This document shows positions 8,010 through 16,485 of a stretch of 64,000 bases of DNA, piece after piece. Both the position numbers and the translations under genes were made by a program. Origin of the DNA: Methanococcoides sp. (GTDB lineage Archaea > Halobacteriota > Methanosarcinia > Methanosarcinales > Methanosarcinaceae); NCBI GenBank assembly GCA_021108275.1, contig JAIORD010000043.1:1-64000 (forward strand), given 5' to 3'. The notes under the pieces were generated by a model. That model had not been told where the DNA came from. It did not search any database and saw only the letters and a program-made list of their open reading frames with translations. The number at the start of each line of letters is the position of its first letter. The first letter of the stretch is position 1.

Positions 8010-9863
8010 ATGGTAAAAGAAGAAAATTACAGGATAGTTCCTGATACAAGTGTGATCATCGATGGTCTCCTGTCCGAGATGGTCGAGAGTGGTGAGTATG
8101 AAGGGATCGAACTGTTCATATCAGAAGCTATGGTGGCAGAACTGGAATCTCAGGCAAACCGTGGCCTTGAGATCGGTAATAAAGGGCTTGACGAGTTAAA
8201 ACAGCTTCAAGAGATGGCCCGTGAGGGTATGTTAGACATGTCCTTCACAGGCAAAATGCCCACTGCCGAAGAAAGGATGTATGCAAAAGCAGGTACTATT
8301 GATGCTATCATCCGTTCATGTGCTGAAGATCTTGATGCTACTTTTGTGACTGGCGATAAAGTGCAGTATGATGTAGCAGTGGCAAAAGGTATGGATGTGG
8401 AATATCTTCCTCCGAAGAAGACTGAATTAATGCCTTTGCTCATTGAAGACTTTTTCACTGAGGACACCATGTCCGTCCATTTAAAGCATAAGATCGCTCC
8501 AATGGCCAAACGCGGTTCCATCAAGAACATCGAGTTCGTGACAATAAGGGATACTCCTTGTAGTTCCCATGAGCTCAAACAAATAACAAGGGAACTGCTT
8601 GAACGTGCAAGGGCAGATGATGAGTCTTTCATCGAGATGTCCCTTAAAGGCGCAACGGTCCTTCAGATACGTGATATGCGAATAGCTATATCCAATCCTC
8701 CGTTCTCTGATGACGTTGAGATAACCGCAGTTCGTCCGGTTGCATCGGTAAGTCTTGATGAATATCATCTTGGTGATGAACTAAAGGAAAGAATTCTGGC
8801 GCAACGTGGAATCCTGGTTTCAGGCCCACCGGGTGCTGGGAAATCCACTTTTGGTGCAGGTGTGGCTATATTCTTGCATGAAAATAACTATGTTGTCAAG
8901 ACAATGGAATCTCCAAGAGACCTGCAGGTTCCAAATGAGATCACACAGTATGCTCCGCTTGAAGGAAGTATGGAAAAAACGGCTGATGTGCTGTTGCTTG
9001 TCAGACCGGACTATACTATCTATGACGAGGTTCGCAAGACCCGCGACTTTGAGATATTCGCAGATATGAGACTTGCAGGCGTGGGTATGATCGGTGTTGT
9101 ACACGCAAATCGTGCTATTGATGCTGTGCAAAGACTTATCGGCAGAGTTGAGCTTGGTGTCATTCCTCAGGTCGTAGATACTGTTATTTTCATCGACAAA
9201 GGTGAGGTTGCTCAGGTACAGACCCTCGAGTTCACTGTAAAGGTCCCATCAGGAATGCTTGAGGCCGATCTTGCAAGACCTGTCATAGTGGTCTCCGATT
9301 TTGAGACATCTGCTCCTGAATTCGAGATATATACCTTCGGTGAACAGGTCGTAGTGATGCCGGTCTCTGACTCGGGCTCGGTAGCCCGTAAGCCTGTCTG
9401 GGGTCTTGCAGAAGGCGAGATAGAAGATGTTGTGCAGCGATACGCCAAAGGTCCGGTCGATGTTGAGATGTTGTCGGATACAAGTGCTGTTGTAAAGGTC
9501 CTTGATAGTGAGATGTCCAAGGTCATAGGCAAAAGTGGTGTGACCATCAATGAGATCGAGAAGATCGTCGGAGTTCATATCGATGTGCGTGAACTTGATG
9601 AGGCATCCCTTAAAAAAGGCAATAAAGACCGTTCTCCCGATTCGTCTTATAGACCCACCATCGAACACACGAAGAAACATGTTATAATGAACGTCCCGGA
9701 GATAGCTTCTCAGGATGTCGAGATATATACAGGGGATGACTATCTTTTCACTGCAACGGTTGGAAGGCATGGCGATGTCAAGGTCCGTAGCAATTCTGCT
9801 CTTGCAGAGGATATCTTGGATGCAGTGGATGCCGGGGAGCCAATAGTTATTAAATTAATATAA
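8010..9863 (+). CDS. PIN domain-PilT-like ATPase-KH protein
   Basis: A 617-residue archaeal protein with three domains. An N-terminal PIN nuclease-like domain starts VPDTSVIIDG and has further acidic residues (GTIDAIIRSC, TGDKVQYD). A PilT/VirB11-like ATPase has Walker A SGPPGAGKSTFGAG near residue 270. A C-terminal KH domain (KVIGKSGVTINEIEKIVG, about residues 511-528) is followed by a basic and TRAM-like tail. The combination suggests an RNA-directed ATPase/nuclease, and related proteins are widespread but poorly characterised in archaea. The ATG is preceded by a short AT-rich leader. The gene is followed by a perfect hairpin that separates it from the convergent nickel-transport operon. 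Confidence 0.88.
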   Translation: MVKEENYRIVPDTSVIIDGLLSEMVESGEYEGIELFISEAMVAELESQANRGLEIGNKGLDELKQLQEMAREGMLDMSFTGKMPTAEERMYAKAGTIDAIIRSCAEDLDATFVTGDKVQYDVAVAKGMDVEYLPPKKTELMPLLIEDFFTEDTMSVHLKHKIAPMAKRGSIKNIEFVTIRDTPCSSHELKQITRELLERARADDESFIEMSLKGATVLQIRDMRIAISNPPFSDDVEITAVRPVASVSLDEYHLGDELKERILAQRGILVSGPPGAGKSTFGAGVAIFLHENNYVVKTMESPRDLQVPNEITQYAPLEGSMEKTADVLLLVRPDYTIYDEVRKTRDFEIFADMRLAGVGMIGVVHANRAIDAVQRLIGRVELGVIPQVVDTVIFIDKGEVAQVQTLEFTVKVPSGMLEADLARPVIVVSDFETSAPEFEIYTFGEQVVVMPVSDSGSVARKPVWGLAEGEIEDVVQRYAKGPVDVEMLSDTSAVVKVLDSEMSKVIGKSGVTINEIEKIVGVHIDVRELDEASLKKGNKDRSPDSSYRPTIEHTKKHVIMNVPEIASQDVEIYTGDDYLFTATVGRHGDVKVRSNSALAEDILDAVDAGEPIVIKLI

Positions 9864-9875
9864 TAAAGAAAAGTT

Positions 9876-9894
9876 TGAGGGGATATTCCCCTCA
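9876..9894. terminator. bidirectional hairpin terminator
   Basis: A perfect 8-bp stem (TGAGGGGA / TCCCCTCA) with a three-base loop sits between two convergent genes. T-rich tracts lie on the right side (TTTTGGTTATTTTT) and, for the other strand, on the left (AAAGAAAAG). Confidence 0.7.
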
Positions 9895-9914
9895 TTTTGG
9901 TTATTTTTCTGATA

Positions 9915-10211
9915 TTAGGATTTGATTATCTTTCCAAGGCCAAAGCTTATTGCCAGAATGCCTATGGTACCTAGGCATATTGCGATTATCTCTCCGAGCT
10001 TGCCTTTACCTTCGATCGCGTAATCCGGCATTGGTGAATCAATGGCAGCTTCAGTTTCTTCAAGTTCTGCAAATCTTTCTTCCCCGATCACCTTTTCAGC
10101 TGCACTTTCCAATCCATCGGGATCGGATGATGCAAGGAAGGGTGCGAGTACGGATATCAGGATTGCGAGAGCAAGTACAACATATAATAATTTCATGTTA
10201 GGATTGCTCAC
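9915..10211 (-). CDS. PDGLE-domain subunit of a nickel/cobalt ECF transporter
   Basis: A 98-residue membrane protein with one N-terminal and one C-terminal helix around an extracytoplasmic segment. It carries the diagnostic SDPDGLESAAE motif near residue 30. This is the N-type accessory subunit (CbiN/NikN-like) that works with the CbiM/NikM membrane protein in metal uptake. Its GTG start lies inside the last bases of the upstream gene (GTGA overlap), so translation is coupled. The NikR-type operator in front of the operon argues for nickel rather than cobalt, although that rests on the operator motif. Confidence 0.85.
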   Translation of the reverse strand: MSNPNMKLLYVVLALAILISVLAPFLASSDPDGLESAAEKVIGEERFAELEETEAAIDSPMPDYAIEGKGKLGEIIAICLGTIGILAISFGLGKIIKS

Positions 10212-10864
10212 AATGTTGCCTCCTTTGAACTTTCCACTGCCTTATCGTCTACAAGGTCAGGACGTGCTTTTGCAATTGCTCCAATGGCGATGGCAGTAAT
10301 AAGACCTTCTCCGATTATCCCTATCACAAAGTGGAATGTTCCCATTGCAACTATTCCCGGAACAAGGGGAAATGTACCTGCGAGACTCATTTCTATGGCT
10401 GTTGCAATGGATGAGATGAAAAGGCCGAGCCATGCACCGATAAATGCTGCGACCTTTATGTCAATGTTCCTTTTCCTGAGTGCGACAAAACCATAGTATC
10501 CTATAGATCCTGAGATAACTCCCATGTTGAGTATGTTAGCACCCATTACGGTAATTCCACCGTCAGCAAATACAATTCCCTGTACTAACAATACAAGGGT
10601 AAGAACAAGCACTCCTGCAAACGGACTTCCAAATATTATTGCTACAAGCGCTGCACCGACCATGTGGCCGCTGGTTCCCATTCCAATTGGGATGTTTAGC
10701 GCCTGGATGGCAAATATACCTGCAGACAATGCTGCAAGGATTGGTATTTTCATGTCATCCATATCTCTTCTTGCCCATCTGAGGGACATGAAGATGAATG
10801 GGAGTGCTATTGCCCAGTAGATAAGCGCCTGGGAAAGCGGCATAAATGAATCTGGTATATGCAT
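10208..10864 (-). CDS. CbiM/NikM substrate-specific membrane subunit
   Basis: A 218-residue polytopic protein that begins MHIPDSFMP. The free N-terminal Met-His is the metal ligand typical of CbiM and NikM. Further family features are GTSGHMVGAALVAIIFG and GITVMGANILNMGV. It is the metal-binding S-component of an ECF transporter. A strong AAGGAGG site precedes the ATG. It is the first gene of a two-gene operon whose promoter contains a perfect GTGTTAC-N14-GTAACAC inverted repeat. The ATPase and T-component are encoded divergently, 290 bp upstream. Methanogens need nickel for F430, CO dehydrogenase and hydrogenases, so nickel is the likelier substrate. Confidence 0.9.
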   Translation of the reverse strand: MHIPDSFMPLSQALIYWAIALPFIFMSLRWARRDMDDMKIPILAALSAGIFAIQALNIPIGMGTSGHMVGAALVAIIFGSPFAGVLVLTLVLLVQGIVFADGGITVMGANILNMGVISGSIGYYGFVALRKRNIDIKVAAFIGAWLGLFISSIATAIEMSLAGTFPLVPGIVAMGTFHFVIGIIGEGLITAIAIGAIAKARPDLVDDKAVESSKEATL

Positions 10865-10908
10865 TATTATCTTCCTCCTTACGAATATTGGAAATTACGT
10901 ACACGAAA

Positions 10909-10936
10909 GTGTTACGTAATTGCATCAAAGTAACAC
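10909..10936. promoter_or_regulatory. perfect NikR-type operator
   Basis: GTGTTAC and GTAACAC form an exact inverted repeat separated by 14 bases, starting 45 bp upstream of the cbiM-like ATG. The spacing and half-sites agree with what I recall of archaeal NikR sites. It overlaps the expected transcription start of the minus-strand operon, so binding would repress. A second, imperfect repeat (ATTACGTACAC at 10894-10904) overlaps the left arm. Confidence 0.7.
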
Positions 10937-10956
10937 TCGAGAAATTAGTTGTAACA

Positions 10957-10965
10957 TATATAAAT
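10957..10965 (-). promoter_or_regulatory. TATA box of the cbiM/nikM operon
   Basis: Minus-strand TTTATATAT about 93 bases before the start codon. The predicted start of transcription near 10932 falls inside the inverted repeat at 10909-10936. Confidence 0.5.
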
Positions 10966-11150
10966 TTAATGGTAATAAGAATTGTATATTTCGTATTACT
11001 CGCTAAAAATTAAAACGCTATTCGGAGCAACTCTCCTCAAATCTGTAAGGCCCAGTGTGACGTTTGTGGCATAATTTATTAATAATACTATCTCTTTTTC
11101 CTGTCATCTGACTGCTGCCTCTAATAAAAAAGCAGCAGGTGAAGGTAATC

Positions 11151-12005
11151 ATGGCTTCTGAAAACCCTATTATAGAACTGAATGACGTTTCTTACAAATA
11201 TTCTCACAGTGACGTAAAGGCACTTGACGGGGTCGATCTAAGCATCTATCCGGGTGAGAAAATTGCTATTCTTGGGGCCAATGGTGCTGGAAAATCCACT
11301 CTCTTCAAGCATTTGAACGGTATAATCTCGCCCTCTTCAGGCGCTGTACTGATCAAAGGGGAAGTCATCTCCAAAAAAACGATCTATAAAGCGAGGCAGA
11401 CAGTTGGGATCGTCTTCCAGAATCCTGACGACCAGATATTTTCTCCAACAGTGGAGGAAGATGTGGCCTTTGGTCCTATCAATATGGGACTTTCAGAAGA
11501 AGAGGTCGAGGAAAGGATCAGGACATCCCTTGAACTGGTCAATCTGTCCGGGTTCGAGAAGCGAGCTCCGCATCATTTGAGCGGGGGTCAGAAGAAACTT
11601 GTTGCAATTGCAGGCGTTCTTGCGATGCAACCCGAAGTGGTTGTCCTCGATGAGCCAACTGCAGGCCTTGATCCCTTAAATGCAGCCCAGATCATGACGA
11701 TCATTGAAAAGATGAACCGTGAACTTGGTATGACGGTTGTGCTTTCAACACATGATGTCGATATTATTCCGGCATTTGCTGACAGGATATGCATAATTGA
11801 CCATGGGAAAATTCAGGCAACAGGCAGTCCTAAGGAGATCTTCAGGGACCATGCACTTATTCAGAAAGCTCATTTGCGTATGCCACGAATAGCAGAGGTC
11901 TTTGAGCTTCTAAAGGAAGAGGGTATCGATGTGCAGATACAGATCACTCCGGTGGATGCAAAAGACGAGATCGTTCGCGTGATGGATATGCACGCTTCGG
12001 AGTAA
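11151..12005 (+). CDS. ECF transporter ATPase (CbiO/NikO type)
   Basis: A 284-residue ABC ATPase that powers metal-ion uptake. Walker A is GANGAGKSTLFKHLNG near residue 40, the Q-loop reads QNPDDQIFSPTVEEDVAFGP, the signature is LSGGQKK, and Walker B is VVVLDEPTAGLD. QNPDDQ and VEEDVAFGP are typical of energy-coupling factor ATPases of the CbiO type. The ATG at 11151 is favoured over a GTG at 11139 because AGGTGA stands eight bases before it. The gene is followed five bases later by the CbiQ-type gene. It is divergent from the membrane subunits, and no copy of the NikR-type repeat lies close to its own start. Confidence 0.9.
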   Translation: MASENPIIELNDVSYKYSHSDVKALDGVDLSIYPGEKIAILGANGAGKSTLFKHLNGIISPSSGAVLIKGEVISKKTIYKARQTVGIVFQNPDDQIFSPTVEEDVAFGPINMGLSEEEVEERIRTSLELVNLSGFEKRAPHHLSGGQKKLVAIAGVLAMQPEVVVLDEPTAGLDPLNAAQIMTIIEKMNRELGMTVVLSTHDVDIIPAFADRICIIDHGKIQATGSPKEIFRDHALIQKAHLRMPRIAEVFELLKEEGIDVQIQITPVDAKDEIVRVMDMHASE

Positions 12006-12010
12006 GATAT

Positions 12011-12823
12011 ATGAGCATTGGCCTGACAGAGATCGAAAGGGAATCTTACAAGAACAGTCCAATTCACAGGCTGGATGGGCGGATCAAGATCCTAGCTCTG
12101 CTCAGTATCGTATTCTATGTAGCAGCTCTTCCGCGATTGGATGATTCCAACATGATCAAACTTCTTGTGCTCGAGTCCTATCTTTTTGTTCTGATCATTA
12201 TCGCCCAACTCAATCTTTTCTATGTTCTTGTCAGGATACTGGCGGTTCTGCCTTTCGGTTTCGGACTGGCAGTATTTCAGCCTTTTATAAGACAACCCTT
12301 CATTGAAACGTTTACTTTATACCCGGTTTCTCTTCCGTTAGGATTGACCATCACTTATGAAGGGCTCGATTTTGGAATAACGCTGATGGCAAGGTTCCTT
12401 GTCTGCGTGACCTCTATAATTGTGCTTTCATCTACCATGAAAATGAGCGATTTTGTAGTGTCTGCAAGAAGACTTGGCGTTCCAAAGGAATTCGTCCTGC
12501 TTTTGACCATGATGGTGAGATATCTGTTCGTGTTCTGGAGCGTGCTCAAAAGGATACGTGTGGCACAACAGTCCCGCCTTTTCGATATGTGGAACAAGAA
12601 CACTCCGAGGAAATGGATACTCGAGCAGGTGGGTAATACAATAAGTTCCCTTTTCGTACAATCGTACGAGCAGGGTGAAAGGACTTACATAGGCATGCTT
12701 TGTAGAGGCTATAGCAATGATAATAGCAACCTTTTCATTCGCAGGTCGAAGTTAAGGGCAAAGGATGTAATATTTTGTGTCATTACCATAGGATTGATAT
12801 TGTACGTACAGTCCCTTCTGTGA
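12011..12823 (+). CDS. ECF transporter T-component (CbiQ/NikQ type)
   Basis: A 270-residue membrane protein that couples the ATPase to the metal-binding subunit. About five helices and the conserved cytoplasmic region are visible, including the ARRLGVPKEFVLLLTMMVRYLF helix pair and, later, RSRLFD-like coupling residues (RVAQQSRLFDM). The N-terminal SYKNSPIHRLDGRIKIL is typical of CbiQ (Pfam CbiQ family). It is separated from the ATPase gene by five bases and clearly cotranscribed. Together with the divergent CbiM and PDGLE subunits it completes a group I ECF importer. Confidence 0.9.
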   Translation: MSIGLTEIERESYKNSPIHRLDGRIKILALLSIVFYVAALPRLDDSNMIKLLVLESYLFVLIIIAQLNLFYVLVRILAVLPFGFGLAVFQPFIRQPFIETFTLYPVSLPLGLTITYEGLDFGITLMARFLVCVTSIIVLSSTMKMSDFVVSARRLGVPKEFVLLLTMMVRYLFVFWSVLKRIRVAQQSRLFDMWNKNTPRKWILEQVGNTISSLFVQSYEQGERTYIGMLCRGYSNDNSNLFIRRSKLRAKDVIFCVITIGLILYVQSLL

Positions 12824-12912
12824 TTCAGGAAAGCTGCTGTTCAATTCTTTTTTTTAAAACCATATACTAATATACATTCATTTACATTTCTTCTATTTAA
12901 GGAGAGTTTTTT

Positions 12913-14208
12913 GTGAAAGTATCTATTATTGGTTCAGGTTACGTTGGTTCAGTGTCAGCTGCATGTTTTGCAGAGCTTGGTCACGAAGTGATATGTATCG
13001 ACATTGATGAAAAAAAAGTGCAGATGATCAATGATGGCATTCCTCCAATTTGGGAGGAAGGGCTTGAAGGACTGATGCAAAAACATGCTGAGAAGAATCT
13101 TATTGCAACTTCAGACTACGATTATGCGATACAGAACTCGGATATATCCTTTATCTGTGTGGGCACACCTTCGAACGAACACGGGAATATCGACCTTTCT
13201 ATCGTTGGCAGGGCTTGCAAAAGTCTTGGAATGGCCATGGCAAAAAAAGATGGTTTCCATATAGTGGTTGTCAAGAGCACAGTGGTTCCCGGGACCACAG
13301 AGGATGTTGTGTTGCATCTTCTCGAGGAGCATTCCGGTAAGACCGCCGGGAAGGATTTTGGAGTGGCAATGAATCCCGAGTTCTTGAGGGAAGGCAAGGC
13401 TGTCTATGATTTCATGAATCCCGATAAGATCGTTGTAGGGGGTATCGATGGGCGTACAATCTCTCTTGTTTCTGAGCTTTATCGTGATCTGGAATGTGAG
13501 GTCACACGTACGAACCCCCGGACCGCTGAGATGATAAAATATGTGAACAATTCTTTCCTTGCTACCAAGATCTCATTTTCCAATGAAGTGGGCAATATCT
13601 GCAAAAAACTAGGAATTGATACCTATGAGGTCATGAATGCAGTAGGTAAGGATTTCCGTATATCTGAACATTTCCTGAATTCCGGTGCAGGTTTTGGAGG
13701 CTCATGTTTCCCTAAGAATGTACGTGCTCTGATAGGAAAAGCAAAGGAACTTGATTATTATCCTGCTCTTCTTGAATCTGTGGTCGAAGTAAATGATCTG
13801 CAGCCCATCCAGATGCTTGAACTCCTCGAAGATCATGTGGGGGAAGTGAAAGACAAACGTATAGCTGTACTGGGATTGGCTTTTAAGAACGATACCGATG
13901 ATATTCGTGAATCCCGCTCAATTCCGGTTATAAGTAAACTCCTTGAGAAAGGTGCTTTAGTGGCTGCTTATGATCCAATGGCATCGGAGCACATGAAAAG
14001 TGTCTTTGAGGATATCACTTATTGTGAGAGTGCCGAAGAGGCTCTTAATGGAGCGGATGCCTGCCTGATCATGACGGAATGGACCGAGTTCAGAAAGCTC
14101 GATACTGAGTTCAGTGGCATGAAGGACAAAGTTGTAATTGACGGCAGAAAGATGATCGATCCTGATAAGCTGGAACAGGATATAATCTACGAAGGCCTTT
14201 GCTGGTGA
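12913..14208 (+). CDS. UDP-glucose/GDP-mannose 6-dehydrogenase
   Basis: A 431-residue nucleotide-sugar dehydrogenase that oxidises the C6 hydroxyl of a UDP- or GDP-sugar to a carboxylate with two NAD. The N-terminal Rossmann motif is GSGYVGSVSAACFAELGHEV, the catalytic Cys lies in GAGFGGSCFPKNVRAL near residue 263, and the C-terminal half has LGLAFKNDTDDIRESRS. In archaea such enzymes feed glycan synthesis for N-glycosylated S-layer proteins or exopolysaccharide. The start is GTG, with AAGGAG about 9-14 bases upstream. It is followed at once by a membrane protein whose start lies six bases past the stop. Confidence 0.92.
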   Translation: MKVSIIGSGYVGSVSAACFAELGHEVICIDIDEKKVQMINDGIPPIWEEGLEGLMQKHAEKNLIATSDYDYAIQNSDISFICVGTPSNEHGNIDLSIVGRACKSLGMAMAKKDGFHIVVVKSTVVPGTTEDVVLHLLEEHSGKTAGKDFGVAMNPEFLREGKAVYDFMNPDKIVVGGIDGRTISLVSELYRDLECEVTRTNPRTAEMIKYVNNSFLATKISFSNEVGNICKKLGIDTYEVMNAVGKDFRISEHFLNSGAGFGGSCFPKNVRALIGKAKELDYYPALLESVVEVNDLQPIQMLELLEDHVGEVKDKRIAVLGLAFKNDTDDIRESRSIPVISKLLEKGALVAAYDPMASEHMKSVFEDITYCESAEEALNGADACLIMTEWTEFRKLDTEFSGMKDKVVIDGRKMIDPDKLEQDIIYEGLCW

Positions 14209-14213
14209 TATTG

Positions 14214-14756
14214 ATGAGTGGGGGCACTGTAAAGGAAGATGTGCAGGGGAGGGTCGAGTCCTTTGACCAGAGTGTCAGAAGTCTTGAAAAGCGTCTCCGT
14301 GCAGTGGAAAGACGTTTGTCGGTGGAAGTTAAGCCCGAGGATGTCGAAGGAACGGTTTTCGAGAAATCAAAAACACAAGCTTCCGGGGATGTACGGCAGG
14401 TTATTGAAGATATCGACTTGTTGAGGTCGGGCATAAATGAACTGCGTGATCTGGTCGAGGTCTCAATTCGCACGGATATCGATACCATCTCTGAAAGACT
14501 TGATTCTGCTATCCTTGAACAAAATGAAAGGATAGCCCGAATAGATGACCGCAACAAGATCACTATAGGTTCCATCAAAATACCGGTTGAGCTTTCCGGT
14601 ATTGTTGGTGCAGCTCTGCTGTTGCTCACAGGCGGTCTGATATATGCAGACAGATGGGACATTCTCCGATCCCCTTATTTTTCTCTGGGACTTGGAATTA
14701 TCCTTGCAATGGCAGTGTTGGTCAAGTTCTATATGGCCAACAGAAGCCCCACTTGA
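14214..14756 (+). CDS. coiled-coil protein with two C-terminal membrane helices
   Basis: About 180 residues, not recognised. The N-terminal two thirds are charged and heptad-like (VESFDQSVRSLEKRLRAVERRL, then IEDIDLLRSGINELRDLVEV), which predicts a long coiled coil. Two hydrophobic helices follow (about 125-145 and 155-172) with a short loop. The start at 14214 has GGTGA five bases upstream. It directly follows the sugar-nucleotide dehydrogenase and may share its transcript, which would fit a role at the cell envelope. Its stop codon abuts the stop of the convergent gene (both lie within TGATCA), so no intergenic terminator separates the two. Confidence 0.6.
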   Translation: MSGGTVKEDVQGRVESFDQSVRSLEKRLRAVERRLSVEVKPEDVEGTVFEKSKTQASGDVRQVIEDIDLLRSGINELRDLVEVSIRTDIDTISERLDSAILEQNERIARIDDRNKITIGSIKIPVELSGIVGAALLLLTGGLIYADRWDILRSPYFSLGLGIILAMAVLVKFYMANRSPT

Positions 14757-15203
14757 TCAGTCCCGTATGACCTTGATGAAGTACTCGTTTTGATGGTCCA
14801 TATATCCGTCACTCATCACTTTTATGGATATGTGGTCTTCCTGTTTTCCATCAGGCATTGACATATTGGTCAGTTTCATTCTCGCATTACCAAAACCATC
14901 TGTTATTGCGCCATCGGCAACAGTTCCGGAAGGGTCTCTGATCACCACATTGGAATTACCTATGCTTTTTCCTTCAAAGTCAGAGACGGTTATGTTCACA
15001 TAACCGGAATCTCCTGTGCCGTTGGTCAGTGAGATGCTGTACACATCAGTAGTTGCATACATTGGTCTTGGTGCCGTTGGTGTGCTCATCACGGCAGATA
15101 CGATGACAGCAAACCCTATCATTCCTATTATAGTTAGCACTACCATTCGTATGGGCAGACCTATGGCTGCTTGCTCATTGCGAATAATGTTCTTACGATA
15201 CAT
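14757..15203 (-). CDS. membrane-anchored Ig-like surface protein (paralog 2)
   Basis: A 148-residue protein with a short basic N-terminus (MYRKNIIRNEQAAIGLPIRM), one hydrophobic helix at about residues 20-42, and an extracytoplasmic beta-rich domain with Ig-like features (VVIRDPSGTVADGAITDGFGNA). It is a clear paralog of the gene just upstream on the same strand: both share the E-x-A-I-x-LPI start of the helix. The N-terminus resembles archaeal pilin-like anchors, but no convincing class III cleavage site is seen. It probably decorates the cell surface. It is cotranscribed with its paralog (24-base gap). Confidence 0.6.
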   Translation of the reverse strand: MYRKNIIRNEQAAIGLPIRMVVLTIIGMIGFAVIVSAVMSTPTAPRPMYATTDVYSISLTNGTGDSGYVNITVSDFEGKSIGNSNVVIRDPSGTVADGAITDGFGNARMKLTNMSMPDGKQEDHISIKVMSDGYMDHQNEYFIKVIRD

Positions 15204-15227
15204 AATTCCCGAAATAAAGAGGTGAGA

Positions 15228-15710
15228 TCATTTTGTCTTAATGATCATCACTGAATCCTTTTTCTCGTAGTCGTAAAAACCGTTCGCAGTTATGGTGAGG
15301 TCCATGGTACCTTCATTCTGATTTGCTCCCATCTGCAATTGGGCAGTGGTCGTTGTAAGCAGGGTCTCACCATTTATGTCGGTCGTATTGGTAGCTACGC
15401 CGCCAAGTCCACGCAGAACAGCATTGGCATTGCGCACAGGATTCCCATCAGGGTCGGTCGCTGTGATCTTTACCATTACTATAAGGGGGTTCCTGGCAGT
15501 GACAGCATCTACTATAATGGTGTTTCCTGCACTCAGTGAATTACCCTGAATTCCAGCTTCATCGATGTTCACGGACATGTTCTTTGTGGGAGGCGGGATT
15601 ATTGCAATAAGGGCTGCTAATGCCACCATACCTACGACCAACATCACCACAATATTGATCGGGAGCTCTATCGCTCTCTCATCATTAAATAGCTTATTTC
15701 TATTTTTCAT
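15228..15710 (-). CDS. membrane-anchored Ig-like surface protein (paralog 1)
   Basis: A 160-residue protein with an N-terminal anchor (NDERAIELPINIVVMLVVGM) and an extracytoplasmic domain that contains the Ig-like pattern DPDGNPVRNANAVLRGLG followed by DINGETLLTTTT. Such strands are typical of carboxypeptidase-regulatory or Big-type domains. GGTGATGGT stands directly before the ATG. It is the first gene of the two-paralog unit. Similar short E-x-A-I-x-LPI anchored proteins occur in haloarchaea and methanogens without known function. Confidence 0.6.
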   Translation of the reverse strand: MKNRNKLFNDERAIELPINIVVMLVVGMVALAALIAIIPPPTKNMSVNIDEAGIQGNSLSAGNTIIVDAVTARNPLIVMVKITATDPDGNPVRNANAVLRGLGGVATNTTDINGETLLTTTTAQLQMGANQNEGTMDLTITANGFYDYEKKDSVMIIKTK

Positions 15711-15862
15711 ACCATCACCTTAGGTATTATTTTAACACCTAACGTTTTTGATAAAAGCTAAAAAGAAATATAAGAGTAACTATATTTCATAATGGTGTAA
15801 ATAATTTTTTATAGAAAATATCGATTCGTTACATTGATGTACCAAAACCGTATGTAATCCCC

Positions 15863-16471
15863 ATGAAAAAAATAGTGATAATTGATTATGGACTTGGCAA
15901 TCTTCGCAGTGTTCAAAAAGGGCTGGAACACGCAGGTGCAGAGGTGCTCATCTCAAAGGACCCTGCGGACATTGAAATTGCCGATGGTGTCATTCTTCCC
16001 GGGGTGGGTGCCTTTTCCGATGCAATGAAGAATCTCGTTCCTTTTTTGGGATCAATTCATGATTATGTGGCATCAGGAAAGCCGGTTCTCGGTATATGTC
16101 TGGGGATGCAAATGCTTATGACATGTTCTGAGGAAGGGGGTCTTACAGAAGGACTGGACCTTGTTCCGGGAAATGTTGTAAAGTTTCCCCGATCGGAATT
16201 GAAGGTCCCTCAAATGGGCTGGAACTCCCTGACTATCGAACAGGACCATCCATTCTATGAGGGTGTGTCCGATGGAGCTTTCGTATATTTCGTACATTCC
16301 TATTATGTTGATACCGATGCATCCCACACGCTTGCATCATGTGATTACGGGATAGATTTTGCTGCATCGGTAGTGAATTCGACAGGTAATGTCATAGGGA
16401 CACAGTTCCACCCTGAAAAAAGTGGCGATATCGGTTTGAAAATGCTCAAGAACTTTGTAGACATGTGCTGA
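15863..16471 (+). CDS. hisH: imidazole glycerol phosphate synthase, glutaminase subunit
   Basis: A 202-residue class I glutamine amidotransferase that supplies ammonia to HisF in histidine synthesis. Cys79 sits in GICLGMQML, and the His-Glu pair is in TQFHPEKSG near residue 184. The N-terminal IDYGLGNLRSV and the oxyanion region PGVGAF are typical. HisF is encoded 27 kb away at 43.0 kb. Upstream, TTACAT and ATGTAA form an inverted repeat across the region just before the start. The gene is followed 14 bases later by an AIR-synthase-like gene. Confidence 0.95.
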   Translation: MKKIVIIDYGLGNLRSVQKGLEHAGAEVLISKDPADIEIADGVILPGVGAFSDAMKNLVPFLGSIHDYVASGKPVLGICLGMQMLMTCSEEGGLTEGLDLVPGNVVKFPRSELKVPQMGWNSLTIEQDHPFYEGVSDGAFVYFVHSYYVDTDASHTLASCDYGIDFAASVVNSTGNVIGTQFHPEKSGDIGLKMLKNFVDMC

Positions 16472-16485
16472 TAAGGAGCGATTTT

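Noticed and set aside
11020-11080. A short Cys-rich reading frame (pattern C-x3-C-x2-C) upstream of the ECF ATPase gene.
   Set aside because: It has no start codon (an in-frame stop lies just upstream) and it does not extend, so it is probably intergenic or promoter DNA.
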